From Margaritifera margaritifera (taxonomy: Eukaryota; Mollusca; Bivalvia; Unionida; Margaritiferidae), in contig JAQPZY010001372.1 of assembly GCA_029931535.1 (NCBI GenBank), positions 1,550,001 to 1,614,000 on the forward strand: a stretch of 64,000 nt of DNA, read 5' to 3'. The position numbers and the translations under genes are program-made. The notes beneath the pieces are model-generated. The model worked only from the letters and a program-made list of their open reading frames with translations, did not search any database and was not told the DNA's origin. How positions within the stretch are numbered: the first letter of the stretch is position 1; every line of letters begins with the position of its first letter. Of this stretch, positions 22,150-33,158 are shown in pieces.

Positions 22150-23235
22150 AAATGTTGTAGCTTGGCACCACTTTTATTTAGGACAAAGTCTTTTGGTAAA
22201 AACCCCACATCATAACTATCATCCATTCAGAAGGAGCAGTGGCAACAATATTTTTAAGACAGTCGTGGCAGCCATATTAGATGTATGACTGGCACCATTT
22301 TTCATTTAGGACCAACCATGTATCATAAGAAATCTATTGGTGCAAACCCCATGTTGATATAGCTATCCATTTAGACAGGAGTAGAGATAGCAATATTTTT
22401 AAGATATGAATTTCCATTCTGGAGGAGTAGCTATAACATGATCAAGATGGTTGCTGTGGTGGCCATATTGGATATCAGATTGTCAGCATTTTCATTTAAC
22501 ACCAAGAGGACAGCATTAGAAGTCCACTGGTGAAAAACCCAACATCAGTATGACTTTTGTTCAAGTGGACTTATGATAAAAAAAATTTAAGTTGACTGCG
22601 ATGTTGGCTATATTTGATGTCGGATCAGAACTATTTTCATTTAGAACAAGCTAGACATTATAAGAAGTATTTTAGTTAAAATCCCATGTTGATATGACCA
22701 TCAATTCTGGAGGAGTAGCAATAACAAGATTTTCAAGATGGCTGCTGTGGTGGCCATACTGGACTTCAGATCTGCACCATTTTCATTCAGATCCAACTAG
22801 ACATCATAAGAAGTGTTTTAGTGAAAACCCCATGTTGATATAATCATCCATGTAGGAGTACAAATACGATTTTCAAGATGGTTACCATGGTGGCCATATT
22901 GGATCAGATCGGCACCATCTTCGCTTAGGGCCAACTAGACTTAACGAGAAGTCTTTTACTGAAAACCCCATGCTGATATGACCATCCAATCAGGAGGAGT
23001 AGCGATAAAAAAAATAAGATTTTTAAGATGGCTGCCATAATGGCCATATTGGAAGTTCAAGCAGCACCATTTTCATTTAGTACCAACTAGACCATAGGAT
23101 GAATGTGTGTGTAAAGTTTCACTGGCAATCATCCAAGTAGTTTAAGAGGAATAGTGATAACAAATCTGTGCTAACAGATGGACAGACGACAGACAACAGA
23201 CCATCATATAAGCTTTTCTGGTCTATGACCACTAG
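22150..23235. repeat. R1 tandem array, ~140-bp units, ~7 copies, with its conserved end
   Basis: Units with 'tggcaccatttt' ... 'accaac' ... 'gtggccatattggat' recur from 22.17 to 23.1 kb. The array closes with 'gacagacgacagacaacaga' and 'ccatcatataagcttttctg' followed by 'gtctatgacca'. This end contains a short dyad, 'tggtctatgacca', immediately followed by 'ctag'. Confidence 0.8.
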
Positions 23236-23239
23236 ATCT

Positions 23240-23430
23240 AAAAAAAATTTTTTTTAGCCAAAGTGCAAGATATCCACCAAGTTCAGTGAAGGTAAGTGAG
23301 ATATAACTGAAATTATGAGTCCAAAAAGGAAAAGTTAATGGACAGATTGAAAGACAGTCAGATGAACAGACATACAAATATGCATACAATATTATATTTG
23401 TTTTCTTCAACAAATTTTTGCTTAATGGTG
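23240..23430. repeat. R3 end fragment
   Basis: 'agccaaagtgcaagatatcc' ... 'aagttcagtgaaggtaagtg' ... 'agatgaacagacatac' is the same terminal stretch as at 12.98-13.10 kb. Confidence 0.55.
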
Positions 23431-23469
23431 CTATCAAGGCTTACATAAAAAAAAAATCCACAGAAGACT

Positions 23470-24815
23470 GAAAGTTCAAAAAGGTGTAAAAAGATACATA
23501 ACAAAATCACCTGAATGACCTGAGCATATAATTAGGTCATCTGCATATGAATACAAATATACCTATCAAATTTCATTGGTCTACCGCAAATGAACTTTAA
23601 TTATCTACTTATAACCATAATAAAGCATACTAAACTCGAGGGCTCTAAATTGTAAAGTTTTTGTGCTGTCATGCTAAAATGGATTCGGGATGGATGTACT
23701 GATGGACAGTGTTAAACCAATATACTCCCTTCTGCTACTGCGGTTGCGACATAAACGAACAACTATGAAACTTGCTTATTTACCTTCAGACACACTTGTT
23801 TCATGAACTTTTGGCACCACATTCCCAGTCTGGGGCTTTTTCTTCTGTCTATCTCTTTCTTTTTCTTCCTCTTTCTTCTTCTGCTTTGCCCTTTTCTTTG
23901 CATCTGATGGCATCTTCACTAAATCTAAAAACAAGAGGCTCTCCTGGTTAACAGCCAAATGCATGAGCAGCTGGCCAAGAAATCTGGGTCAGTAGAATGC
24001 TTTCTGTTTAAATGTCTTATAGATTGCATATGTTATTAAAACAATTGTTCAAAGGTTTCTCTAGTTGTTGTATCATCATCCATATTTTATGACACATCAG
24101 CACGGAATTAAAATAATGTCTATGAGTGACAGGTCCAGGAAATGTCACCCTCTGAGGAAGTCGGTTCAACAAACATTATAACTGTTCTGTCTTGTTGTGA
24201 GGAACATCAAATTCAACACAAAAGTAATTACATGTAGGAGGTATTTCTAACTACTAGATTCTGCCAACTACTGTCTTAAACATGCCAAATGTTCTTTGCT
24301 TCTTGCATAAACATTAACTGGGTCAACCTTTAACTTGAATGTACTTCGGAAAAGGATGCCTGACCTATCAGCTAAATCAGGGAACATCAAACATTTAGAA
24401 CACAAACATTTTCATGTCTCCCCATCATATCTGACCCACAGCCAATTTGTTCCCATTGTTCTTTAAATGTCCCAAAAAGTGTTTGTTATACTTTGCATCC
24501 TTATTTTTTTTTTTTTTGGGGGGGGGGGGCATTTTCTTCATGTTTTGCTTCCAGCAGTTAATGGATTTGTCCAAATTAAATATACTCATGACTCATCTTG
24601 ATTGTTGCTCATGCCCACTGCAGCAGAAGCACATGTATGGGTCAGTCTGCATTTAAATACTGTAGTAAGTGTTAGATTTAATCTCTTGTTTTGAGTACCA
24701 GTCACACAATATACACAAGCACATCTTGCAGCCAGCAACTGCATCAGACATCTCAAGTCTTACTGAACATGATTTCTGATAGAAGACTTACATGGTGTTT
24801 AAGAAGAAGTCTTTT
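23470..24815. repeat. Segmental duplication, copy 2
   Basis: Partner of 17.53-19.33 kb (see there). It lacks the 18450-18886 insertion and has a T-run followed by a G-run ('tttttggggggggggg') at about 24506-24530 instead. Confidence 0.78.
23784..23924 (-). CDS. Lys-rich N-terminal coding exon, ABCF2-like
   Basis: A 141-bp minus-strand exon between acceptor 'cttgtttttag' and donor 'GAAG|gtaaataagc'. An ATG at 23911-23913 opens a frame of 43 codons plus one base. The product starts 'MPSDAKKRAKQKKKEEEKE' and continues Lys/Arg-rich to 'TGNVVPKVHETSVSEG'. A short MPSD start followed by a Lys/Glu-rich helix is how metazoan ABCF2 proteins (cytosolic ABC-F ATPases linked to ribosomes) begin, which is the basis of the name. 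No ATPase motif (Walker A or signature) is visible in the window, so the identity rests on the N-terminus only. It ends in phase 1 and joins in frame to its paralogous exon at 17847-17999. The exon may start with a little 5' leader. Confidence 0.6.
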
Positions 24816-25260
24816 TAAAATACTATTTTTAGCAATGGCGACCACATTTGATGGCAGATCAGCATCATTTAGACAAATTTAAAAACCCTTCATGTCAGGA
24901 TGATCTGTGCCTATCTTGGTGAAATTGGTCTCTTGTTGTTTGAGAATAGGTTTCAAACAGCAATTGTTGATGGACGCACAACAGACAAGGGTCATATGAT
25001 AAACTAAAAAAATGGAGACAATTTTGTAATCAATATCCACTGTACTAAAACTTATTATTAAACTTACCATAACTGTGTTTTCTGACCTCTGGACATCAGA
25101 ACCTATAACGGACGCACAAAAGACAATGGCCATATGATAAACTAAAAAAATGGAGACGATACTGAAATCAATTTCCACTGTACTAAAATTTATGGACATT
25201 TCCAAATGGTTTACATAAAGTATGCTTTTTTGGACAAATAACTGCAATTTACAGCTTATT
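24816..25260. repeat. R2 unit plus a ~130-bp direct duplication
   Basis: An R2 unit ('aatggcgaccacatttgatg') at about 24830-24960 is followed by two similar blocks, each with 'ggacgcaca', 'catatgataaactaaaaaaa' and 'atccactgtactaaaa'. They start near 24970 and 25100. Confidence 0.65.
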
Positions 25261-25333
25261 TAAAACAAAGAAAGTTTGAGAACCACTGATATAGAGCAAA
25301 TCCTCTTTCTCTGTTACTGTAGTTTTATAACCA

Positions 25334-25690
25334 TAATGATCCCCACTCTTTCAAGGTCCCCTTCAAGAGAGGCCAATACCAATAATGACTGACCGATGTA
25401 TCCTCAAAAAGCTCGGTTTTTATTTTGAGCCAGAATTGCTTTCTTATCAAAGAAGGAATGTTTTAAATCACATAATATGGAACCTAATGGACAGACTGGA
25501 GTGGGTGGTATGCAGTGGTAGTAAAAACAATTTCATATCAGAAAGCAGACATAAATTCTCCACAATAAAATGGTCAGTGTCTCAAGATACAATAGTACAG
25601 GAATGTTCAGAAGGGTGTTCCTGCCTCCACGGATTATGTCGATTTAAAACTAAAAACTTCAGTGCAATGCTGGATGCAGACATGGGGTGA
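25334..25690 (+). CDS. Unrecognised open frame, ~118 codons
   Basis: An open plus frame runs from about 25334 to a stop at 25690; the first ATG is at 25388 (101 aa). The product has a balanced amino-acid composition unlike repeat-derived frames: 'KKLGFYFEPELLSYQRRNVL', an 'IIWNLMDRLEWVVCSGSK' segment, and a Cys cluster 'ECSEGCSCLHGLC' near the end. No family is recognised. No convincing donor lies at its end and it stands alone among repeats, so it may be an unnamed transposon or a retrocopy fragment rather than a host exon. Confidence 0.35.
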
Positions 25691-25970
25691 AGTACACAGT
25701 ATAGTACTCTGAATTACTCTGGAGTCCTGAAAATCTAAGTACTCATACTCTCACTCGTACCTGTACAATAAAATGGACAAGTACCCTGTACTCGAGAGTA
25801 CATTATTAAGTGTATCTGCAATTTGAGGACTTAACTACGAGTGCTCCAAACATTTTAAATTAAAAACTGAATTAGCTAATTGGACTAAAACAAACAAAAC
25901 GCTTTGAGTGAAATGTATAATGTAAGCATTACATCATTCTCAAGATAAATATATTTTCTTTTCTGTTTTA

Positions 25971-26162
25971 ACGACCTTTACTTGTGAACCTGACAAGGAT
26001 TACAGTTTTTCTGCCATGAAAAGCCCAGAGGGCAAGCCCAATACAGTTAGTGGAAAGTCTGACATGAATTTATCAAACATGACTTTTCTACCAGAGGCAA
26101 TGCACATACTGCCTCAGACCAGAACCATTTTCCTTCTGTTTCATGTATCAGCAAGCATTTAA
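25971..26162 (+). CDS. Small unrecognised open frame
   Basis: About 63 codons open on plus, with an ATG at 26018. The product is hydrophilic at first ('MKSPEGKPNTVSGKSDMNLS') with a hydrophobic C-terminal part. No splice pair or domain is recognised. Kept only because its composition is protein-like. Confidence 0.22.
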   Translation, partial: TTFTCEPDKDYSFSAMKSPEGKPNTVSGKSDMNLSNMTFLPEAMHILPQTRTIFLLFHVSASI

Positions 26163-28235
26163 TAGTATGTCACTTTTATCATAACTTATAGGCCTCTATC
26201 GCGTTTTGCTAAATATTAACCCACCTTAGTTCAATAAATCCTGAAAGTTTCATCATAGGTTGACTGGCTAGTTTTTGCGTATTATTAATATAAACAAAGT
26301 AACATAAAGGAAGTAACCAAAAAGTGTGTGCAGACCATGTATATGAGGTATCAAGTTACTACTTTTTCAATCTCTTCCTTACTTTGGTCAACCTTAAAGG
26401 AAATGGGGGGGGGGGGGGTCTGAGGTCTGTCAGTTTAGACCTTTGCAGCAAATAGCAAATCCCAGTAAAAGTAACATATCTTCAGACTTGGTAAAGACAC
26501 ATTTTAAACTTTGCAAATACAATAATTAGTGGTGAAATGATACACCTCTGCTGTGTATTGATACGATTCAAGATACACAGCCTACGATTATCGATACACA
26601 TATCAACTGGATGGTCTTTTTTTTTTTAGAAGGTTTGTCAGTGGTAGGGTGGTGCTGTTTAATAAATGTTGACATATTAGTTGTATTTCCAGAATGCAGA
26701 TTACAGACAGACATAGACTTATCATCTGTTCATATGCCATTTTCATCCTTGACAAGATAACAAAATTGCTTGCAAACAGACTACATGTTAGTTGTCAGTG
26801 ATTTTAATTACCCTTTTAGGCCATTTCAGGCTAATCCATTTGATCAGATGCAGGACTCATCTTGACCACCACACCCTTTGTTTTGCACTGCATGAATGCT
26901 TAAAAACATCTTATTACCAATTTCATGTCTTCACTTAAAGTCACCTGGTGTTAATTTGTAGAAGGTGACTGCATCTTGTCAATAGATTTTCTTTTTTACA
27001 GACAGGAAATGAGTGCATATGCCTGCTATAGCTGTCTCAGAAGAATTCTCAATTGAAAGAATCCAAAGGACTAATAATTATTAACAACTGCTTTAGATTA
27101 AAGTAACTTGTATAGAGAAAGAATTGTTTGTACATGTATCGATTCTTCACCTCTTGTATCAATATGGGTATCGATACACTGATATATTGATTAATAGTTT
27201 CACCTCTAACAATAATGTCTCTTGCACTACAAAGAAATTTGTAGCCAACTGAAATTATGTACTGCTGATTAGGTAGAATAACAAATTTCTTTGTAGCCAG
27301 AATGGCAAATAGATTGAGAAATTTACTTGTCCTGCTGAGTTTTCACTAGTCCTTCCCACAAAACAATGTCAGACACATATCAAGATTAAATAGCCCTTGG
27401 ACTATTGAAATTATGAAGACCACTAGTTTGACAGAAAAATTACTAGCCTCGGGCTAGCAGACTACTGTTAATTTTGAGCCCTGCAGATGTTCTTCAAGGA
27501 TCAATTTCAGGGCCTGGTGTGCCTACAAGTGAGAAATTCAATTTGCAATAACTTTTTCATTTATTGTCATTTTTCCATGCAGTAAATTTAATTTTGGAAT
27601 AATTCTATCAGAAAATTAAATATAATTTTAATTTTAGAAAATGTGAAAGTTGGTAAAAATAAGTAACTTTACCAAACAAGTCAGTGACAAGCAGGCCATG
27701 GAAACATGGCACTACTTTTTCTTTTTTGGGATATCTTCTTAATTTAGAGAATCATGAAGAGAAGGGAAGAGAAAGGGGGTGCAATTGTGGCCTGAGGTCA
27801 TATGCCCTTGAAAGCATACATCAAAACTTTGCGTCCCTTGTCCCAAATTTATGTAACCATAGACTTGTCATAAGCAACTGACATGGAGTAAGGTATTTTA
27901 GTGATTTTTCTACTTTTAAATGTTTAATTAACCAATTGCACTTGGTGAGGTGTACAACGGCAAACATGCAGAATTCGGTGGTAATATCTCTGCTGTTACA
28001 TGCATTTCTTAAACATACAATGTAGTGCTATTGTTGTAACACACGATTGATGATAATGATGATAAACAACCACAAGTTATTTATCACACACAAATTTCCT
28101 GAAACAGACTAAAAGCGGTATCTGCGTAGATAATGGTCCCAGGTAGAAACTGCCCCCCCCCCCCCAATTAAAAAAAAAACTTACAAAAATGCAGGGGGAA
28201 AAAATTGAGGAAAAAAAAAAATTTAGATAATTTTT
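26163..28235. other. No gene seen
   Basis: Includes a G-run near 26406-26418 and a T-run near 26620. Imperfect 'tcgatacac' and 'gatacactgat' stretches recur at 26.55-26.60 and 27.13-27.20 kb and look like an old palindromic element pair. No gene recognised. Confidence 0.35.
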
Positions 28236-28239
28236 CTGT

Positions 28240-28480
28240 TTCAAGTAAAAGTGGCCATATTTTATGGCAGATCAGCATTATTTTGGGCAAACTTGAAAGG
28301 CCTTTCTGCCATGGTGCTCTGTACAAAGTCTAGTTGAAATCGTTTTTGAGAAGATATTGAAAATAGTAATAACTGATGGATGACTGACTGGTTTTTCAGA
28401 GGGAGCCATACCTGCAGGTGGATCAGCATCAGCTGTATAAACTTGAAAACCCTCTAGAATCAAAACAGAATTTGCTTGAT
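28240..28480. repeat. R2 fragment, ~2 units
   Basis: 'aagtggccatattttatggc' with 'agatcagcatta' and a second unit with 'gtggatcagcatcagctgta' about 150 bp on. Confidence 0.6.
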
Positions 28481-29142
28481 CAAATGATAATAATAGCAGT
28501 CAAATAAATGTAATCAAATAAGCAAAACAAGTTTCAATTATTTTCCTTTCTTTCTTTGAACATCTCTTCATCTAATTATATCTTAGAAGCTTCAAAAAAA
28601 AATTCGAAGGAATTAAAGATCTCGCCTGCTTCCCCTGCTTGATACAGACATGTTTCAACTTTCAAAGGACCTGGACCTTCAATGTCTGATGGTATGCAGG
28701 AGGGAAGTATGCATGAACTATGAAAGGGCACAGCTTTCTAATTCTAGACCAATTATAATGGTATGCAAAAAGGGCTAACCTGGTACTGTGTATCATTAGT
28801 GGAAAAACCTTTCTTGGTTTACTATTTCCTGGTTTTTAATTATTTTCTACGAGAATACTTCAGCTGAACTTTGAAATTTCAGCTTCATAATTCTATCACT
28901 CCACGGATTTCGGATTTGTGACCATGCAGAAACACGTAAGCATCCGGCAATGGAGCTTTGCCTTTTGTTCTGTAAATAATCTTTACAGATAAGGATCAGG
29001 GAAAAAAGATACAAGTAAAAGAGGATCAAATTTGTTTACTCACCTGGTGGGCATTGGTGGCGTTCCTTATTTTATAGATAGCTGGCCCTGTGGCACTGGA
29101 ATTTCACTGACTTGGGAGCTGAAAAAGTGAATAAAATAGGAT

Positions 29143-29382
29143 TTGGGTTTGTGGGTTTAACGCCATTTTCACCATGTGATAGGCTATACACAGCGGCCAG
29201 TTTATCTGGTGGCAGAAGAACCCAGGAAAACCCTGGGAAGAACCACCAAAGAACGGGAAGCTACTGGCAAGATTTCTTACATACCCACGTTGGCCAAGCC
29301 GAGACTCGAACCGAAGTGGACAGAGGTGAGATGTCAATGATCTGTAAAAGCAAGTGCCTTAGACCAATTGGCCACCCGGGGC
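29143..29382 (-). mobile_element. tRNA-derived SINE, complete, minus strand
   Basis: Read on minus, the element begins 'ggggccccgggtggccaatt' with an A-box-like 'tggccaattggtctaaggc' and a B box 'ggttcgagtc', then a body with 'ttgccagtagcttcccg', 'gtggttcttccc' and 'ggccgctgtgtatagcctat', and ends 'aatggcgttaaacccacaaa'. A 5'-truncated copy of the same family is at 56187-56355 on plus. Overlapping open frames are by-products. Confidence 0.75.
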
Positions 29383-29804
29383 CCTTAAAGAAGAAGAAAA
29401 TATGAGAATACTAAGGTTTAATTTAAATTCATAGGTATCAATTTTCGTGGCTATATATATTTTTAAAAATGCATTTTTGGGGGCACTTAAATTCATGGAT
29501 TTGCCTCAGTCAAAGTTTGCATATTGAAATGATAGGTTATTTAATTTTGTGGATTAACCTCTACAAATACCCAAAATGAAGAAAAGAAAATAACAAAACT
29601 ATGCTGACAACAAATGGTTGTGGCTTCAATGGCTAAAACAAGGCTACCACCAGTATGGGCAAAATCAAACACCCATCAAGATCAATCGCTAAGACCATAT
29701 TTTTATGTAAAGGCTCAACATGAAATGGAGCCAACACAGCCAGTTTACATCTAACCAAGTAGTAACTGAACCATATCTTTATAATCTTTTACTTAACGTA
29801 TATA

Positions 29805-29930
29805 TTCACGTATAAGACAATACCAACTGCAAACTGCATAGACCCCGATCTGCCATCGCATAATGCACCAGCAGATCAGGGTCTATGTTGTTTGCATTTG
29901 GATCCGGCCTATACACTAGTATATATGGTA
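29805..29930. repeat. Hairpin-forming palindrome, MITE-like
   Basis: 'catagaccccgatctgc' (about 29839-29855) is repeated in inverse as 'gcagatcagggtctatg' (29871-29887), one mismatch in 17. Weaker pairing extends outward about 30 bp on each side ('aactgcaaac' with 'gtttgcatt', 'gtataagac' with 'ggcctatac'). Confidence 0.65.
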
Positions 29931-30696
29931 AATCACAGTCCATAAAAGCTGCACTATTAATATGTTTCAATGATCATGTTCTCAGGGCTCAAAGTTGATG
30001 CTAGCTAGTAATTTGCTAGTTACTAGTAGTAAATTGCTAGCTGATAAAACATGAATTTGAAGTTTCTTGCAATTATTATTTGGTATTCAAATTTCAGTTT
30101 TATTCAATATACTAATGGTTATTGAAAACAGTCTGATATTTGCTTGTTGAAAAGATTACAACTGTCCAAATGCTGTTAATACTGAAAAAAGTTATTTTCA
30201 AGCCCTGCTATATCTATACATAGATCCTAGTAAATGTTGCTCATTCCTTTTCAATACACTACTGAAGTTAACACTCACATTTAATTAACTTTGAAAGTTC
30301 ACTAACCCACATCCAATGCTAATTTTTACTATCCGACTTATTTCAAATAACGTGCAAATTAACAAATAGATTTTGGAGTTATTTTTATTATAATATGGGC
30401 CTTCTGTATGTTAAATTCAATTACATATACATCCATTCAGTTCGTTAGCCAAGGTGGGGTGTATTTTTTTTTCACTCCTCTATTTTTACTTCTGACTTTG
30501 GATGATGAACCAGTTGTATCACTGGACAAATACTGACCGACACATCCGCAATCTCTCTACCTATTTTTCCATGTATGTTTCACATTTCTAAGTCACCTCT
30601 GTTTACTGTACAAAGCCTCAATTCGGTAGTCCTACTTGGTCATTTCAGGCATAGGGAACAGTTCATAGGCCAAGTGATCCCTCAAATATTTAGCAC

Positions 30697-30698
<2 letters not shown>

Positions 30699-30789
<91 letters not shown>
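30699..30789. repeat. (TA)n microsatellite, ~45 units
   Basis: Uninterrupted alternating TA. The long 'YIYIYI' frame through it is an artefact. Confidence 0.97.
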
Positions 30790-30792
<3 letters not shown>

Positions 30793-31482
30793 TTTCATTC
30801 AGATAAACAAAATAGTGTTCATGTTTCTTTGGAAATTTATGTATTCAATTTATTTAACTGAAAGAGTGTTACAAGAAGATTATACCCATACAAATTTAGT
30901 CCTCTATTCAAAATAATATATATACATGACAAAGAATGATCTAGACAATACTGTTGGTTTGTTTAACGTATTTCCAATTCTTCGGTATCAGAAGCCTTCC
31001 TTACAGAATCAAATGTCAACAAACAAATCCAAACAACCAATGCAATATTTATTTGCAATATTTATTTTTAGACTGAAAGTACAACCTTTAATATAAGTAG
31101 AGTGCGAGTGACATGTGACACAGCAAGTATTTTACACCTGTTTAGTCTCTGTGCTTCATTTTTTAATTTTAAAAAAGATGCTGATTTTGTGCATGATATC
31201 AATTTTATGAAATTATGTAGCAAGTACCAAAAGTAATGGCTGTAACAAATTAGGAATTAAACTGAATTGTTCAAGCATCCTGGATTTAAAGCAATTAATA
31301 CTGAAGTAAAGATTATATTAAAGTCAATTCAACTAAGACCTAACAGACCCCCAATGGATATTGACATACAAGTTTATTTGATCTTTTTCAATGCAGCTTT
31401 TCTCTGAATACCTTCTGCTAAATTTCATTGTGGAGCTTGTTCAGAAACTCTCTTTTAAACTCTATAACATAAAAAATGTTTT

Positions 31483-31730
31483 ACAGTAGCATGTTATAAT
31501 ATACTATTTCTATACAGTAGCATGTTATAATATACTATTTCTATACAGTAGCATGTTTTAATATACTATTTCTATACAGTAGCATGTTATAATATACTAT
31601 TTCTATACAGTAGCATGTTATAATATACTATTTCTATACAGTAGCATGTTATAATATACTATTTCTATCCAGTAGCATGTTATAATATACTATTTCTATA
31701 CAGTAGCATGTTATAATATACTATTTCTAT
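31483..31730. repeat. 31-bp tandem repeat, exactly 8 copies
   Basis: The unit 'acagtagcatgttataatat' plus 'actatttctat' repeats from 31483 to 31730 with almost no variation: one t-for-a in copy 3 and 'tcc' for 'tac' at two junctions. The homogeneity implies recent expansion. Confidence 0.95.
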
Positions 31731-31739
31731 CCAGAATAA

Positions 31740-33155
31740 AAGAAAATTAGATTTACATAACTAAATCTATATTAGTTATGTAGTAGCCAAGGTGGGGTGA
31801 CACTGAATAAGGACTAAACTATGTACTTATATATACGTACATAATAGTTTTTTTTACTTTTGTTTCATTATATTTTTTATTTATATAACCCTTTTGCTGT
31901 TTTTTAAAGTGTTACATAAACAGGACAGGTGAAATATTATCATGTAAAGCAACCATAAACACATGAAAAGACCTAGGTTTACAATATATGATTAAAAGTC
32001 TACTATGTACACAATATACATAGACATAAAATGTAAAAACTTAATTATCTTGGAAACAGTATCCAATCATTCGTTTAAATTGTCATATTTGAATTCAGCA
32101 CATCAAAATCCCTAATAAAATGCACATTTTATCTCTGAAGTATACGACTTCTAAAAAATTGTAGACCAGTGCAGTTAAATATAACAACTAGCTTGAGCTA
32201 GCAAAACTTTTTTAATCTAATTTAAATTTCTCTAATATGATTCTGTGTTTTACTTTTAATACCAAATTAAAAAGTTTAATGTCCATTGTGCTTGTAAGGT
32301 TAGTAAAAGATGAAACTGGTCACCTCTTCATAGAGTGAATGCTCATGACATTTATAGTACATAGTACATGATACAAAAATATTAGGCTTTACTTCTAATT
32401 AGATCACTCCGATTAGTAATTTGGTTCTCTAGTGAAAATAAAGAGATGGAACTCTCCAACTTGTACTAACTCGGATATGTTGGTACATACCTGTACTTGT
32501 ATGAAAATATAGTATTTTTGTCTTAGTCCATAGTACAATCAGCACATTTGAAGTCTTGAAATAACCGTTAAAACTGGGTGGTAATCAATTTTGCTTAAGG
32601 CTGTATATGGATACACCCCAATAATTGTTTATAGTCTATAGAATCAGACTAGATGTGGTGGTGCATTGAAGACAACATCTAAAACTTGGGATGAGTGTTG
32701 TTGGTGAATACTGTGACGCAAAGTACAGTAGGTTAAATATCTTAATGATGAAATTAGAAGGAGTCTGAATGAAAAGTATGAAGTTAATTGTTTAATTAGA
32801 TTCATTTTTTATACTTTTAATCAAAATTTATGCATTCCATATGACGTGTGAAAATGGGGAATTACCTTTCTGCAAAAAATAATGGTGTGACAGTACACCT
32901 CAGTTTAGTTTTGAAAAAAAAGCAGTGCCATATTTATTGCTGATGGCTAAAAAGGATGAGTCAAGGATTGTTGTATCAAAGTTTACATACAATATATGTC
33001 AAATGTAGCAGAATAACATGTTCATTTTCAGAAACATCTAAGATTATGGTCTATGGTCCAATAACATTGTGGTCCATAGTAAGGATTTAATTACATGTGA
33101 CCATATGAGTGAAATATTTGACACACACACACACATATATATATAAGGGTACATA
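31740..33155. other. No gene seen
   Basis: AT-rich. 'agccaaggtggggtg' here (31787) is shared with 30449 on the other side of the TA run and minisatellite. Nothing else recognised. Confidence 0.4.
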
Positions 33156-33158
33156 ATA

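Noticed and set aside
30575..30916. 113-codon frame with a long Tyr-Ile run
   Set aside because: It is the translation of the (TA)n microsatellite.
31483..31730. CRISPR array
   Set aside because: Units are contiguous with no unique spacers, and the sequence is eukaryotic.
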